Under the pieces are notes generated by a model. It saw only the letters and a program-made list of their open reading frames with translations, did not search any database and had not been told where the DNA came from. Below are positions 1 to 10,734 of a stretch of 64,000 nucleotides of DNA, piece by piece (the first letter of the stretch is position 1; every line of letters begins with the position of its first letter). This stretch comes from Periconia sp. R9002 (Eukaryota; Ascomycota; Dothideomycetes; Pleosporales; Periconiaceae). The DNA lies in NCBI GenBank assembly GCA_023627715.1, contig JAMAHW010000021.1:124001-188000 (forward strand). Direction: 5' to 3'. Both the position numbers and the translations under genes were made by a program.

Positions 1-1267
1 AGGGTTCGACCCAGACCCCCAGCGGAAGAGTTTTATGAGTATGGCATTTATCAAGGAGAAAATGTAGAGCAAGGAGGTAATAAGTACGATATTTAGCCTT
101 CCATGTTGCGGCTGCTTCTGATCTGGGTAGAACATATGAATGACGGCACTCTCATTTGTATGCTTGGCCATCTCTTTCGCATTGAATCCGTCCTCATTCT
201 TGACTGTCAGAGAAGCCCCAGCTTCTTGCAACATCCTGATGGAGTCGATATCCTTGTTCTCGATTGCATACATCAGTGGCGTCTTGTTCTCGGCAGCGTC
301 GCATGTGAAGTCGACAGAGTGGGGGGGCGTCCCCGCGAGGAGCAGCTGGATGATACGAGGACGCTCAATTGTGGTCTTCCATCCGGCGAGGAGGAGGGGG
401 GTTGCGCCGTTCTTGGAGAGACCATCTGCTTTAGCGCCTTTCTTGAGGAGCTGATCCACCTCTTCGGGGAATCCTGCCACCACTGCTATCGCCAGTGGCG
501 TCAGGCCTGAGTAAGGGTCATGCTCATCGAGGATTTTTGGATTGTGTTTGATGTAACTGTTTAGCCTGTCCCCGATGACGATTCCTTTTCGGGCATCTTC
601 ATGAATACTCACGGTGGCATTGCCTAAGCTTCCACGAGCTGGATCGGCTTGCTTTGCATGCTTTTTTGACTCTGCAAATGCACGTAGTGGAGTGAGTTGC
701 AGCCCCAGGCATTGTACCGCAGTATCAAGATCCTTTCTAAGGGAATCTTCCATGGCCGGACTACTTGAAATTAGCCCAGGAGAGCCTGGATCAAACTATG
801 ATGAACGACTCTTACTTTTTCTGATGTTTGTTCTGACTGTGCCAGGAGTGTATATTGCTCAAACGCTTAGCGATGTCTTCCAAGTATGAACGAATAGTTT
901 CTGCAAGGAAAGAGTCGCGATCTTCCACCGATTCGAGGAATTTAAAGACAGAAAGCTCTACGTTCTCTTCGATCTCGGAAGTATACGCGCCTGTCGCAAG
1001 CCAATGAATGCTGTTCTTCCAATGTCTGAGACTCATCAGCACGTCGTGTAAGTGGACAGCGACGTCGATATCCTTCCTAGCCCACCCCGTGTCTTTTTTG
1101 ACTGCACGCTCAAGTTTCGTTAAGTTGGAATTGCATAAGCTACTAAGTAAGGTCTCGTTGTGAATGGAAGGCTCATCGGAGTGAAAGGCTTCGAAAGGAG
1201 GGTCTTCGGCTGTTTGCGAAGATTCGCTGTTCACACTGCCTTCCACGTCGTGTTGGTTGTTTTCCAT
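1..1267 (-). CDS. Ankyrin-repeat protein with C-terminal membrane segment (3' end outside window)
   Basis: Two exons are read: 816..1267 and <1..760, joined across a 55-nt intron (761..815) that starts GTAAGA, has a CTAAT branch site and ends TAG; the frame stays open across the junction. The N-terminal ~170 residues are helical, charged and not recognised. From about residue 210 ankyrin-type motifs follow (SGLTPLAIAVVAGFPEEVDQ, NGATPLLLAG, NKTPLMYAIENKDIDSIRML). After the repeats there is a hydrophobic run (LNIVLITSLLYIFSLINAIL) that could span a membrane, then the frame leaves the window. The start is the ATG at 1267. It is transcribed away from the DUF7580-type gene at 1782 with only ~510 nt between the starts, so the two may share a promoter. 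Ankyrin repeats bind proteins; the partner is unknown. Confidence 0.8.
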
Positions 1268-1781
1268 ATTTGAAACTAAAAAGTCACGGTCGGGTCGTTT
1301 GTCAAAATATTTGTGGTCCGTGAATCTTGGTTGTTGTTGAATGAACAGGGCTGAGTGTTGTGTGTGAAGGCATTCTTGTAGAAATTGGGCCTGCCGAACC
1401 CGTTCGCTACCGTGAGGCAGGCAGCGTCATTACGCAGCCGTGAGTCGCTTTCCGTCGTCCACTTACGACCGAGCATCGCTCGCGATTTTGGCTTGGCGCC
1501 TGAAGAGATTGGTCCCGCCGATACACATGCATGTGCGAGTGACAAGGCTGATTTCCGGTGAGAAATATTTAATAACGATGACCGGCACTGCAGTGTCGAT
1601 AACTATGGAGCGTTTACGTCCTCAACTACTGACACATCTCCGTTGTGGATCGCTACACAGCACTCGACGCATTTCCGCTCAGAGACTTACACTGGCGTTG
1701 CACACCGTATCATGATCATCGTCTCCCTTTTATTCAATTCGAAGCTAATTAACCGGTCACACAAGAGCAAAGACACTATTC
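1268..1781. promoter_or_regulatory. Shared divergent upstream region
   Basis: This 514-nt gap lies between two divergently transcribed start codons. Small open frames exist in it but none has recognisable content. I see no clear TATA box; it most likely holds both promoters. Confidence 0.35.
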
Positions 1782-3640
1782 ATGGCTGAAGTTTTCGGAC
1801 CTTTCGGCTTCTGTTTCGGAGCTTTAGGTTTCATTTTGAGCACCGTCCCAACTGTTGTGGAGGCCACACATACCTATCTCGAGTGCAGGGAGCATTTTCG
1901 GGAGTACGAACGTCGCTGCGCTAATTGCAAGGCAAAGTACCGCAGGTGGGAGATATTTTGGAATGACTCGAATTTTGGTATGCATCAGACAATCATCGAC
2001 AAGACCAAACTGGATATCGAGGCCCTGCGCACCAGAATGAATGATGAAATAAAAAAACATATATCGGGCAATCTATGGACAAGGCTGAAACATCGAATAT
2101 TTCCTGTCGTGTTCCATAGGACACCGACTCAAAACACCGACTTCAGACGTTCGGTTGGATATACCCTTTATAAGAAAAAGGTCATTGAGCCTTGGATCAC
2201 TCGACTGGAAAAGGCAGTTGAGGGGATCGAGAAGCTGTCAGAGAGTGAGTTCCAGAGGCGGACAGCTGAGCATCTTGGCGCCAGTCCTACTCAGGATCAG
2301 ATATCCGAGACGAGAAGACTTGAAGTTTTTATTCAGGAACTTACAGCACTGGCAGCAACCCTGCACGAAGAGTGTACTGATACGCCTAATACTTATGGGT
2401 GGGCCCTGGGACTTCGCCCTCCCGACACGTCTAAAGACGTCGCAAATTGGAAACACATCGCCAATATGAACATTGAACTAAGCTTCTCCATTTCTCGGCC
2501 TCCGAAGGATGAACACTTCCAACTTCGCGTCCGCTACCATAGGGATGATCCGGAAACGCAGATAAGTCAGCAACAGATTCAACCGCTTGTCCTTGGCCAA
2601 AACGCTCTGGACAGAGCACCCAACACAAGTATCGACCGCTTTATTCAGCAACCGTCAGCTAGGAGAACACGTCCATTAGGGGACCTGCTCAAAAGGAAGC
2701 CAGCACTCTTCCACGGCAGCGGCTGGCGGGCAGATCGCGTACGACTGGTCCATGGAATATCGAACTGGGTCCTGCTCCTGTGGAATACTGCGTGGGTCGA
2801 TACTCTTTGCTGCTACGGACTTCAATTCGAAAAAGGTGTTGCCGCGCAAGATTGCGTAATGCAAATATTCACCACGAGAGAGCACTCCGACTGCCGTCAC
2901 CACACCTCGCGCCTGAGGAATCTGGGAGTCGCTCTAGCAGAAATACTCTTGGCTACACCGATCCGGACCACAGGCGACGACAATGCTCGGAAGTACGAAC
3001 AACGGGTGGATGGGAGGTGGAAGGTCATTTATCGAATGGATATCCCGGATCAAGTCTTGGCTAAAACGACGTCCGAACCCCTCCGTGAAGCAATTAGCTT
3101 CTGTTTAGAGGATCAGTCGCCCTTGGCAAACGAGTCTTTTCAACCAGGGTTCCTCTTCAGATGTATAGCTCAGGTGTATAAACCGTCAGTACTTCAAACA
3201 TGCGCTGTTTACACAGCAGCTAACCGTATACCAGTATCAATGAGTGGTACCAAACCGAGTTCTCGGGCATCGAATTCTTTGAAAACGTAGCCGGCATGTC
3301 TCAAAATAAAGGATGGCCGGGAGAAGCGATATATCAGCTACCGGAGGTTCAACAGCCAGAGGTTCAACAGGAGGAGGTTCGAAAACCAGAGGTTCAACAA
3401 CCAGAGGTTCAACAACCAGAGCCTCGTCAACCAGAGCCTCCACAGCCACAACCCCAACAACCGACGCCAGAACAGCCTAGAAAAGCCGACCAACCGGTTT
3501 GGATCACTCTAACTAGCATTCGACGACAGATTGCTCACTATCTCTTGAGTATAATGTTGAGCACCGCTGTACTTGTATGCTTTAGGGTTTTAGTGTCACA
3601 GGATACGCTCTTCATAAACGAAAGGCTCAAGCAGGGTTGA
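1782..3640 (+). CDS. DUF7580 / HeLo-like fungal protein with PEVQQ repeats and C-terminal membrane anchor
   Basis: Exons 1782..3175 and 3235..3640, with a 59-nt intron starting GTATAA, carrying GCTAAC and ending CCAG, give about 599 residues. The N-terminus has a hydrophobic helix (FGALGFILSTVPTVVEATHT) followed by a long helical region, as in HeLo-like/DUF7580 proteins. Around residues 380-400 the segment RLRNLGVALAEILLATPIR matches the C-terminal part of DUF7580, which resembles a degenerate kinase lobe. After the intron comes a tail of five-residue repeats (PEVQQ, PEVRK-like, PEPRQ; ~residues 501-547), then a probable membrane helix (HYLLSIMLSTAVLVCFRVLV) near the end. Proteins of this class are linked by family to fungal NLR and heterokaryon-incompatibility signalling; the membrane anchor and repeats are seen here, the role is inferred. 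Without the splice the frame would stop at 3290. Confidence 0.75.
3341..3480 (+). repeat. 15-nt coding minisatellite (PEVQQ repeats)
   Basis: Imperfect tandem copies of a 15-nt unit (ccagaggttcaacaa type) encode PEVQQ, EEVRK, PEPRQ and PEPPQ pentads, grading into proline/glutamine-rich sequence. It is part of the second exon of the DUF7580-type gene and could expand or contract by slippage. Confidence 0.8.
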
Positions 3641-4498
3641 GAGTGGTGGCTGTCGACTAACTAAGATATGTACAGTGATGCTAACCCGGTTAGTGAAATG
3701 GAACACGCCCTTGGAGTTACATAGATATCGACATTATATATTCGATATATAGACTATCAGATTCCTGTTTTCAAAGTGCTTGAACGGGCTTGAAGTTTTA
3801 TGACGAATTTGCTCATATTATATATACTTCTCGGAACCTCCCCAAAGTTCCCCATCAACTATCTGAAACTCTAAATCTTAACACCACTCTTTCCCCCATC
3901 GCCATCTCCACACTACTCCACATCCCCTAAACCTGCCTAACCACCCCGCTCCCCCCATCCTTCCTATACCAAATCACACACACAAAGTTTTAAGCCTTAC
4001 CAAAACTCCCCCTTTTCCTATCTAATTCCATTCCTCTCTTTAATATTTAACATCTTGTAGAGGAAGGTTGACAACATCACTTTCTTCTCCTCGAAAGGTT
4101 GGATTGAGATACATCTATAGAGATTCAGAGTAGTGATTTAGTCCGATTAGAAATGGAAGGAATAGTTCGCGGGGAAAGCGATGAGGGGGAGGCATATATG
4201 TACATACACCCAGATGCACGAACGTGATAATTTATTCTGTCCAAGGGAGCTATCTACCTATGTATACACGAGGGAAATGATCTTCAATGGAGGTGCATAC
4301 ATGCAAGTGATTTGATTGACTAGGAGGATATACACTGGTCATGATTATACTTGCATTTTCTCTACATTTCTTCTTCGTTTTCTAGCTTGTCATCTATTGG
4401 AAGCCTTTTTTGAATTTCTATTCCCTGAGTGCCATTTGCTTCTCACGTAGGAGGGCCGGATACCTTCCTCTATTTTTTCTTTTCTACGTCTCGAAACG
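3641..4498. other. Gene-free stretch
   Basis: No supported gene. The segment from about 3840 to 4070 is strongly pyrimidine-rich (runs of CCCC and TTCCC) and AT-rich sequence follows. It is the 3' flank of two convergent genes. Confidence 0.5.
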
Positions 4499-5070
4499 CT
4501 ACTCAGCCAACTTCTTCAAAGCCTCGCCCTCGGCCCTCAACCCCACCCACTTGTCCTTCCTCTTCGCTCCTAAGCTCTCATAAAACTTCAGACTAGGCTC
4601 GTTCCAGTCCAAGCAGCTCCATTCGAGCCTCTGCCCTTCGATTCTCACGCACTCCTTCGCGCACGCCTTGATCAGCGCCTTTCCATATCCTTTCCCTCTA
4701 TATTCGGGCTTGACGAAAAGGTCCTCGAGATAGACACCGGGCACTGCGGTCCAGGTGGAGTAATTGTAAAAGTAGAGGGCCATGCCAACGACGGTATCGG
4801 AGCCTGGCGCAACGAGAAGGAAGGTGCGAGCATAGCCTTCGGAGAAGCTGTTTGTGGCGGGATCGTAGTGAGCGAGGGTGCGTGAGAGGAGCTCGGGGGT
4901 TGCGGCTACGTCGTTTGTGGACTTTTCGTATGCGGCGAGCTCATGGATGAGGTCAAAAATGGTTTGGACGTCTGGTCAAGAGAAACCAAATTAGCTGTAT
5001 CGTGTGAGGAAGAACTGGACGGCGTACCATCGCGAGTTGCGTGGCGAATAGTGGCACCGTCGGAAGCCAT
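4499..5070 (-). CDS. GNAT N-acetyltransferase, SSAT (diamine acetyltransferase)-like
   Basis: Exons 5028..5070 and 4499..4971 (intron 4972..5027, GTACGC...CCAG) give 171 residues, normal for the spermidine/spermine N1-acetyltransferase family. The N-terminus IRHATRDDVQTIFDLIHEL is the usual first strand and helix. The acetyl-CoA loop is YRGKGYGKALI, preceded by GVYLEDLFVKPE; WNEPSLKFYESLGA is the family motif with the catalytic-type tyrosine. The likely reaction is transfer of acetyl from acetyl-CoA to a polyamine, thialysine or similar amine, in the cytosol. Substrate cannot be settled from sequence. It is a single-intron gene with no linked pathway genes. Confidence 0.9.
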
Positions 5071-5314
5071 TGTGAGTGAGTGTAAAAGAAAGCGACGCAG
5101 ATTTCCTTTCTTGTCCTGGTGAATTTATATTCTAGAATCTGTCGGACCGCGCCCTACCATGTAAAAGGTGGGGCTGCGGGGTCGGGATTCGGACTAAGCT
5201 TTAGCCTTCTTTTCGGAGTAGATCTTTACTCCCATGCATGTGAGACAGCAGTTTCTGGATGTAGTCAAAGATGTGGTCAGTAATGCAGGCTTTCCTAGAT
5301 CATGCTGACACTCC

Positions 5315-6601
5315 TCAACCTTGACACTTTTTGTCCCATTCTTCTCCCCTTGCTTCTTTCCGGTATTTATCGGCGGCAACGCGGGTTGGGTGGTCCTTAG
5401 GCAGGAAGTCGACGTAATAAGGGATGGTCACGAATTGCCTTTTAGGTTTCTTCTGATTCGGCTCGGAGCTGCCACTTGTGGGTTTGGGTGCTTTCGGTTT
5501 GCGTCCTGTTTCGTCGACGCCGGCGAAGAGATCCTCCGCCACTGGAGCTGAATAGATGTGAGAGGGAATCTGTTTCTGAACAGATCCCCATACAACATTC
5601 CATTTCTCACGCTCCGAATCGAATTCCAGCTTGTTGCAGTAAGGGAAGATGCGGGTATACATGCGCCTCATGAAACGAACGTTTACGGTATGGGGGCGAT
5701 GCATGCCAGCGGGTCTATCGGCGTGGCTGGGTTTGTCCATTGCTATTGCTTTGTTGACGAGGGCAGCAAAAGCAGCTTCTTCGTTAATCTCAGGCGGCCG
5801 CTGGTCGGCCGGCTTGCGTCGGCGGACGAGGCCGACATGCTTCCGCCCCTCTATCATGGCCTTGATGGCATCCCATTCAGCAGCCGGCAGCGGGGGGAGC
5901 AGCTGAGCCATTATCTCAGCATAGTATCTCCTAACAGCGTTTCGTGCGCGTCGTTTGGGCATGGGACGGTGCCAAAGATTGAGAATGGGGGTTTTGAGGT
6001 AGGGCAGCTTCAGGGAGCGGACCAGGGTGAGGTTGTTGGCATGCTGTGATTTGACCACAGCCTTGAGACGTGCAAAGCGGTCGGAAATGTGGATCATGTG
6101 GTGAGTTGCGGCATCGTTCTTCTTGATGGGGGCATCGAAGTAGGCGAGGCACGGGGCGTTGCTAAGGTAGAGCTTCTGGAGAGGAGCGGGCGTGTGAGCG
6201 GCCTGGTCGCCAGCCTCGGGAACGAGCAGCTTCTGCTGCAAGGCATATCTCCGCCTGCCTATGCGCCCGTAGGTAAAGAAGAGGATCTTTCTGAGGCAAT
6301 TGTACTCGCCAAGGTTGGCGCGCCGAAGGTAGTTTAGACCTTTCTGAGCCTTGCGCTGCAGGGGACGGACGCGTTGCTCAATGATGGAGTCATGGCGGCG
6401 CCTAAACGCTTTTTGTGTGCGCTTCTCAATGGCGCGAGCATCGGGGGTGGTGGCAGCGTTCTGCTTGGGCTGGTATGCACGGAAGCGGTTGACGATGTAG
6501 CGGCGGAAGTAGGTGCGGGCGTTTGCATCGGGCAGATAGGAGGCTTCGCGGAGAAGATCACGTAGAAGATATATGGACTTGTGCTGCGATGCCGTCCACA
6601 T
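5315..6601 (-). CDS. LYR-motif protein, Cup1-like
   Basis: One open frame of about 428 residues from the ATG at 6601. Residues ~8-41 contain a LYR-type helix (IYLLRDLLREASYLPD, then RTYFRRYIVNRFR), the signature of the Cup1-like N-terminal LYR domain of ascomycetes. LYR proteins are mostly mitochondrial matrix factors that contact the acyl-carrier protein and Fe-S or respiratory-complex assembly. The rest of the protein is very basic (RRR clusters), consistent with a matrix or mitoribosome-associated protein. It is far longer than canonical LYRM proteins (~80-120 aa), as is usual for this subgroup. The frame extends upstream of 6601 only without ATG, so a short 5' exon is possible. Exact function is not known. 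Confidence 0.8.
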   Translation of the reverse strand: MWTASQHKSIYLLRDLLREASYLPDANARTYFRRYIVNRFRAYQPKQNAATTPDARAIEKRTQKAFRRRHDSIIEQRVRPLQRKAQKGLNYLRRANLGEYNCLRKILFFTYGRIGRRRYALQQKLLVPEAGDQAAHTPAPLQKLYLSNAPCLAYFDAPIKKNDAATHHMIHISDRFARLKAVVKSQHANNLTLVRSLKLPYLKTPILNLWHRPMPKRRARNAVRRYYAEIMAQLLPPLPAAEWDAIKAMIEGRKHVGLVRRRKPADQRPPEINEEAAFAALVNKAIAMDKPSHADRPAGMHRPHTVNVRFMRRMYTRIFPYCNKLEFDSEREKWNVVWGSVQKQIPSHIYSAPVAEDLFAGVDETGRKPKAPKPTSGSSEPNQKKPKRQFVTIPYYVDFLPKDHPTRVAADKYRKEARGEEWDKKCQG

Positions 6602-7091
6602 ACCTCTTTGGATGTATCGCGAAGAAACGAAGAAATTGTAAATATTTCTTTGGATGGAAAGGGAAAGATAAGGTGGACAGGGGGTGTGGATGACATAAGC
6701 AGAGCAGGACGCGCACACTTACGCGCTCTCCGCTGAATCCCCGCGACTCACGACGACACGAATCCACGGGATCTGCTACACATTGACTCGACCACCACTA
6801 CCACCTACTACCTCCCGCTGACTCCAGCGCTGTGACGATCCGCTTCCCCTGTGTCCGCTTCATCGAAGAACGCCCGCTCTTGGATTCTCTTCCACTCCCA
6901 AGCCGAATGGGGAAATGACCGCCTGACCTGACCTGCCCTTCCCTTCCCTTCCGTCGCTCGACAGCAACCTCACCTCATCCAAGACCATCACCACTCCGCA
7001 CCCGGTTCCGCTACCCAGCCTCTCCTTCGCAATCGACCTGCGTTCTCCTCTCGCACCTTCAGGCTGAAGCGCTGTCGCCTGCGGACCCAAT
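6602..7091. promoter_or_regulatory. Divergent promoter region between LYR gene and mbp1
   Basis: About 490 nt between two divergent start codons, rich in CT/CCTTCCC tracts (6780-6960), typical of fungal housekeeping promoters. No TATA box seen and no gene supported. Confidence 0.4.
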
Positions 7092-9840
7092 ATGCAGGTT
7101 GCGCGCACTCCTCAGACACACCTCTCCCAGTCCTTCCCCGCCGCCTCTCCCTCGTCGCATTCCGCTTCACAGCCGCCCCAAATGTACGCCGCCGCCTCCA
7201 ATTCGCCGCACCAGGCGATGCAGGCCCCGCCCTTCAACCGCACCTTCGATAATGCCACTGCTTTCCCCCAGCCTCCGGTGGAAAAACCTCAAATATACAC
7301 GGTGGGTTTGCCAATTTTCTCTTCTTCTTCCTTCCTCCCCTCCCCGCCTGCCTGTACGTCCCGAATGCCATGAATTGACCCATCCTCTTGAAGGCCGTCT
7401 ACTCGGGAGTGTCCATTTATGAAATGGAAGTGAATCGCGTTGCCGTCATGCGTCGCCGCTCCGACGGCTGGCTCAATGCTACCCAGATCCTCAAGGTTGC
7501 CGGCGTCGACAAGGGAAAGCGCACAAAAGTCCTGGAGAAGGAGATATTGACGGGCGAGCATGAAAAGGTACAGGGAGGATATGGTAAGTACCAAGGTACG
7601 TGGATCAATTATCGCCGCGGTCGTGAATTCTGTCGCCAGTACGGAGTGGAGGATCTTCTGCGACCTTTGCTCGACTACGACATGAACGCCGATGGGAATG
7701 CCGGCCAGGGCATTGAGACCCCGACCAAAGAACAAGCCATGGCCGCCAACAGGAAACGTTTCTACACCCAGAGCATGGACAGCCGCTCCAACAGCCAAAG
7801 CGTCGGCGGCACCTTCTTCTCCAACATCTCCTCCACCGCCACCAGTGCCCTGCAAGCCATGAACAAGGTCGCCCGCCTCAATTCCCCCGTTCCTCGTCCC
7901 GGAAGCTCGTCCCAGGGCCGTCGATCCATGGGTCGACCCTCACAAGCGCCCATGGGCAGCCAAGAGTCGTTCCGCGCTAGCAGCCAGCAGAGCGTGCCCA
8001 GTCTAACCTCCGAGAGGAGCTTCACAGCCGTTAACACCAACCACGCGGACTCTGCTTACGGGACTGGTGCCGACGATATCCAAGAACCCCCGCGGAAGCG
8101 CATGCGACCGTCGCAAGAAGACTCGTTTTCGCGGCCCAACGGCGCTGAGATCAGCATGATACAGGACCAAGGCTCCCCGACTGAACCCAGCGAGTCCTTC
8201 TATCAGGTCGGGCACCGCATTGCTACGCTCGATGGCGAGGTTCCGACCGCCCTCCCGCCTCTGCCACATCCCAGCGACAAAGTATCGGAGGAGAAGCAAG
8301 CTCTCCTGACCGATCTGTTCGCAGACCAAACGCGGACAGACTTTACGAATCACCCGGCTATCCTCCACCTCTCCGGTTCAGACTTAGATATGCCTATTGA
8401 TAACGTCTCTAACACGGCGTTGCACTGGGCAGCAACCCTCGCACGTGTGTCGCTCATGCGCTTGTTGGTCTCTAAAGGTGCCAATATGTTCCGCGGTAAT
8501 GCCGCTGGGCAAACTCCCTTGATGAGCGCTGTTTCAGTGAACAACAGTCTGGATCATACGTGTTTTCCAGAAACCTTGGATATTCTGGCGCCCCTCATCG
8601 AACTCCGCGATGCCCAAGGCCGCACCATCCTCCACCACATTGCCGTCACTTGTGCGATCAAGGGTCGAGCTTCGTCGAGCAAATACTACCTGGAGGCGCT
8701 ACTGGAATATCTCGTTCGGAGTAATATCAATCACAGCCAGGCCAATGTGTATGAAAGCAACGGAAACCAACCCAAACCTATCGGCCTCATGCGCTTCATG
8801 CAAGAAATGGTCAATGCGCGCGACAAGGCAGGTAACACGGCGTTGAACCTGGCCGCCAGGATAGGCAACCGCAACATAATCTCGCAGCTGGTCGAAGTCC
8901 AAGCAGATCCTTCCATACCGAATCACAAGGGCACTCGGCCGCTCGATTTTGGTGTTGGAACCGACGTCGATGCCGAGGCACCCTTGGTGGCAAGCAGTCC
9001 TGGCAAAGGCAAGGCGCCGTTGAGCAAAGTAGAAGAGACAAGCAGAGAAATACAGCCACGTAAGTTCTTGCCATAACGCAATTCCTTTGGACACACGCTA
9101 ATCAGACTACAGTTATGAGCGGGATTCTCCAAAGCGCTAGCCTCCAATTCACACAGGAAGCCCGCCTGAAACAAGATGCCATCGACCGCACGAATGAAAC
9201 CATTTCCCAACTATCTGCCCTCCAAAAGACCGAGCAACAGAAACTCGAAACCCTCCGCGCTCGTCTGCGCGCTCGACAGGACCGTGCCAAGCGCATTCAG
9301 AATCTGCGTTGCTGGCTTGAACTTCAACGCCACAATCTCACCGTCAGCACCGGTGCGGATCTGAGCGAGAAGCGGCATATTGGGTATGCCGATCTCGAAG
9401 GCGCAAACATTGTCCTCAAATCCTCCGACCTCCCGCCCCAATTCGTTGCCGCATCGACACAACTACAGCATAAATCGTCGGACGGTGCTGCTTATCTCTC
9501 CACGCAACTACCCATTCCCGCCGACACTAATACTCTCGCACAACAACACGCCGAATCCATCGCCAAACTCCCATCTATCTCAGTCATGCGCCACCTTCTC
9601 GAAGCGTACACGCAAAACAACCACGCCCTCGCAGAACGCAGCCGCATACTGAAAGAGAAGGACGGCCAGCTCGAGGTCATGTATCGCAAAGTGGTTTCGT
9701 TGTGTACCAAGGTGGACGAGGATCGAGTGGACAGCGTGCTCGAAGGGCTCGTGCAGGCGCTCGATAGCGATCCGCTTGATGGCGTCGAGGTGGGCCGCGT
9801 GAGGGAGTTTTTGAGAAAGGTCGAGGGTGTTGAAGGATGA
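7092..9840 (+). CDS. mbp1: APSES transcription factor, Mbp1-type (MBF DNA-binding subunit)
   Basis: Exons 7092..7301, 7394..9059 and 9113..9840 (introns 92 and 53 nt) encode about 867 residues. Residues ~70-180 are the APSES/KilA-N DNA-binding domain: YSGVSIYEMEVN, MRRRSDGWLNATQILKVAGV, KGKRTKVLEKEI, GGYGKYQGTWI. A serine/glutamine-rich linker with a basic PPRKRMR patch follows, then ankyrin repeats (NTALHWAATLARVSLMRLLV, GQTPLMSAV, GRTILHHIAV, GNTALNLAARIGNRNIISQL). The last exon is a long amphipathic coiled coil used in this family to pair with the Swi6-like partner. The order APSES-ankyrin-coiled coil is that of Mbp1/Res/Swi4, which drive G1/S genes from MCB (ACGCG) sites in the nucleus. 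Mbp1 is preferred from the DNA-binding helix; Swi4 is the alternative. Confidence 0.93.
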
Positions 9841-10512
9841 TGTGTATGATAGAGGAGAGTAGGAGAGCATGGGGTTGAGTGTCGATGTGTGTTCTTTGGG
9901 GATGAGTTGTGTTATCTAGTATTTGTTGTAAAGATGATGACGTCCATGCATAATGTGGTCTCTATTTGTCTCCTCCTTGTTTGATCTTTCTCTACTTTCT
10001 TTTCAGAACCCGGTCCTTGAGTTTGGGTAGGTGTTAATGGAGTGATCGGGTTTTGGGATGCGATGAGCAGACGGTAGTAGTACGTGGGTTGAGTGGACGT
10101 TTTGGTTCCGTCTCCCCCCCCCCCCCCCCCCCCCAACATCTATCCCCTTTCTTGTTTCTTCTGCTTGTTTCTTTGATGGTGTTTTCCGGTGTGATACCTG
10201 AGGAAGTCCGTAGAGTAAATAAGTGAGGACCTTGAGGAATGAATGTATATACGAATTCAACATGGAAAGTTTACACGCTGGTTGATCAATCGTTACCCTG
10301 TCCCTTTTTCCGTTTTCTTGGAGAGGTATGTATGTGTGTACATGTGCCATTGCACGACTTACTCGCACTACTGAAATCTACATACATATACGTCCCTAGA
10401 TACATAAGTATGCTCCTACGGAGGTAGATGGAACTACCTAGGCAAAAGACTGACTATCTACCTGAAACCGCCCCAAAATAAATTCCAACATCTAGGCCCA
10501 AATAAAAAGTCT
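9841..10512. other. Gene-free stretch (3' flank of mbp1)
   Basis: No supported gene. It holds the 3' UTR of mbp1 and a 21-base C homopolymer. Open frames across it are low-complexity by-products. Confidence 0.5.
10114..10134. repeat. Poly(C) homopolymer, 21 bases
   Basis: An uninterrupted run of 21 cytosines. It may be a true slippage-prone tract or a consensus artefact; length is uncertain in any assembly. Confidence 0.9.
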
Positions 10513-10522
10513 AAAAAAAAAA
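10513..10522 (-). terminator. Pol III terminator (T10 on the minus strand)
   Basis: Ten A's on the plus strand (T10 on the transcribed strand) lie 10 nt beyond the 3' end of the tRNA-like gene at 10533..10618, as expected for RNA polymerase III termination. Confidence 0.6.
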
Positions 10523-10532
10523 GAGAATATTC

Positions 10533-10618
10533 TGGACCAGTTGGGATTCGAACCGCAAGTCTCCTCCCTTGGCCCGTACGGCCAAGCCGAGGTATTCTAC
10601 CATCTGAACTACCGGCCC
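10533..10618 (-). tRNA. tRNA-like Pol III gene, copy 1, isotype undetermined
   Basis: The 86-nt minus-strand unit starts GGGCCGGTAG and ends CTGGTCCA. The two ends pair as a 7-bp acceptor stem with two G-U pairs. The A box (TAGTTCAGATGG) and B box (GGTTCGAATCC) are perfect, the D stem is present and a T10 terminator follows. The centre is not a normal anticodon arm: a 4-bp CCTC/GAGG stem is extended by a perfect 7-bp hairpin (CTTGGCC/GGCCAAG) around a short loop. The T stem pairs only with a bulged C (TTGcGG with CCCAA). No U33-anticodon arrangement fits well. It could be a tRNA with an unusual intron, a tRNA-derived noncoding RNA, or a decayed tRNA. Confidence 0.45.
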
Positions 10619-10644
10619 TTAAAAAGCTTAAAAGAAATATTCTG

Positions 10645-10734
10645 TGGACCGCTTGGGACTCGAACCACAAGTCTCCTTTTCGGGCCGGAACGCCCCGGCC
10701 CATGAAGGCGTTCTGCCATCTGAACTACCGGCCC
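10645..10734 (-). tRNA. tRNA-like Pol III gene, copy 2, isotype undetermined
   Basis: A 90-nt minus-strand unit directly upstream of copy 1 and almost identical to it outside the centre (same first 19 nt; GAGACTTG before the T loop; B box GGTTCGAGTCC). Acceptor pairing is 6 of 7, the D stem GTTC/GAAC is perfect. The central arm again extends into a perfect 7-bp hairpin (GGGCCGG/CCGGCCC), but with a sequence unrelated to copy 1, separated from a CCTT/AAGG stem by a 3x3 internal loop. The same bulge interrupts the T stem (a T here). T4 and T5 runs follow on the transcribed strand. Isotype cannot be assigned. Confidence 0.45.

Noticed and set aside
103..510. Plus-strand open frame of 135 codons
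   Set aside because: It is antisense to the ankyrin exon, whose minus-strand translation shows clear ankyrin motifs; the plus frame has none.
1276..1715. Open frames in both directions between the first two genes
   Set aside because: No recognisable content and they lie in the shared promoter region; the frames overlap each other.
5558..6337. Several plus-strand frames
   Set aside because: They are antisense to the basic LYR protein, whose GC-rich codons open the opposite strand.
7289..7855. Minus-strand frame of 188 codons
   Set aside because: Antisense to the APSES domain of mbp1, which is unmistakable on the plus strand.
10458..10703. Minus-strand frame across the tRNA-like pair
   Set aside because: It only reads through the two structured tRNA-like units; no protein signal.
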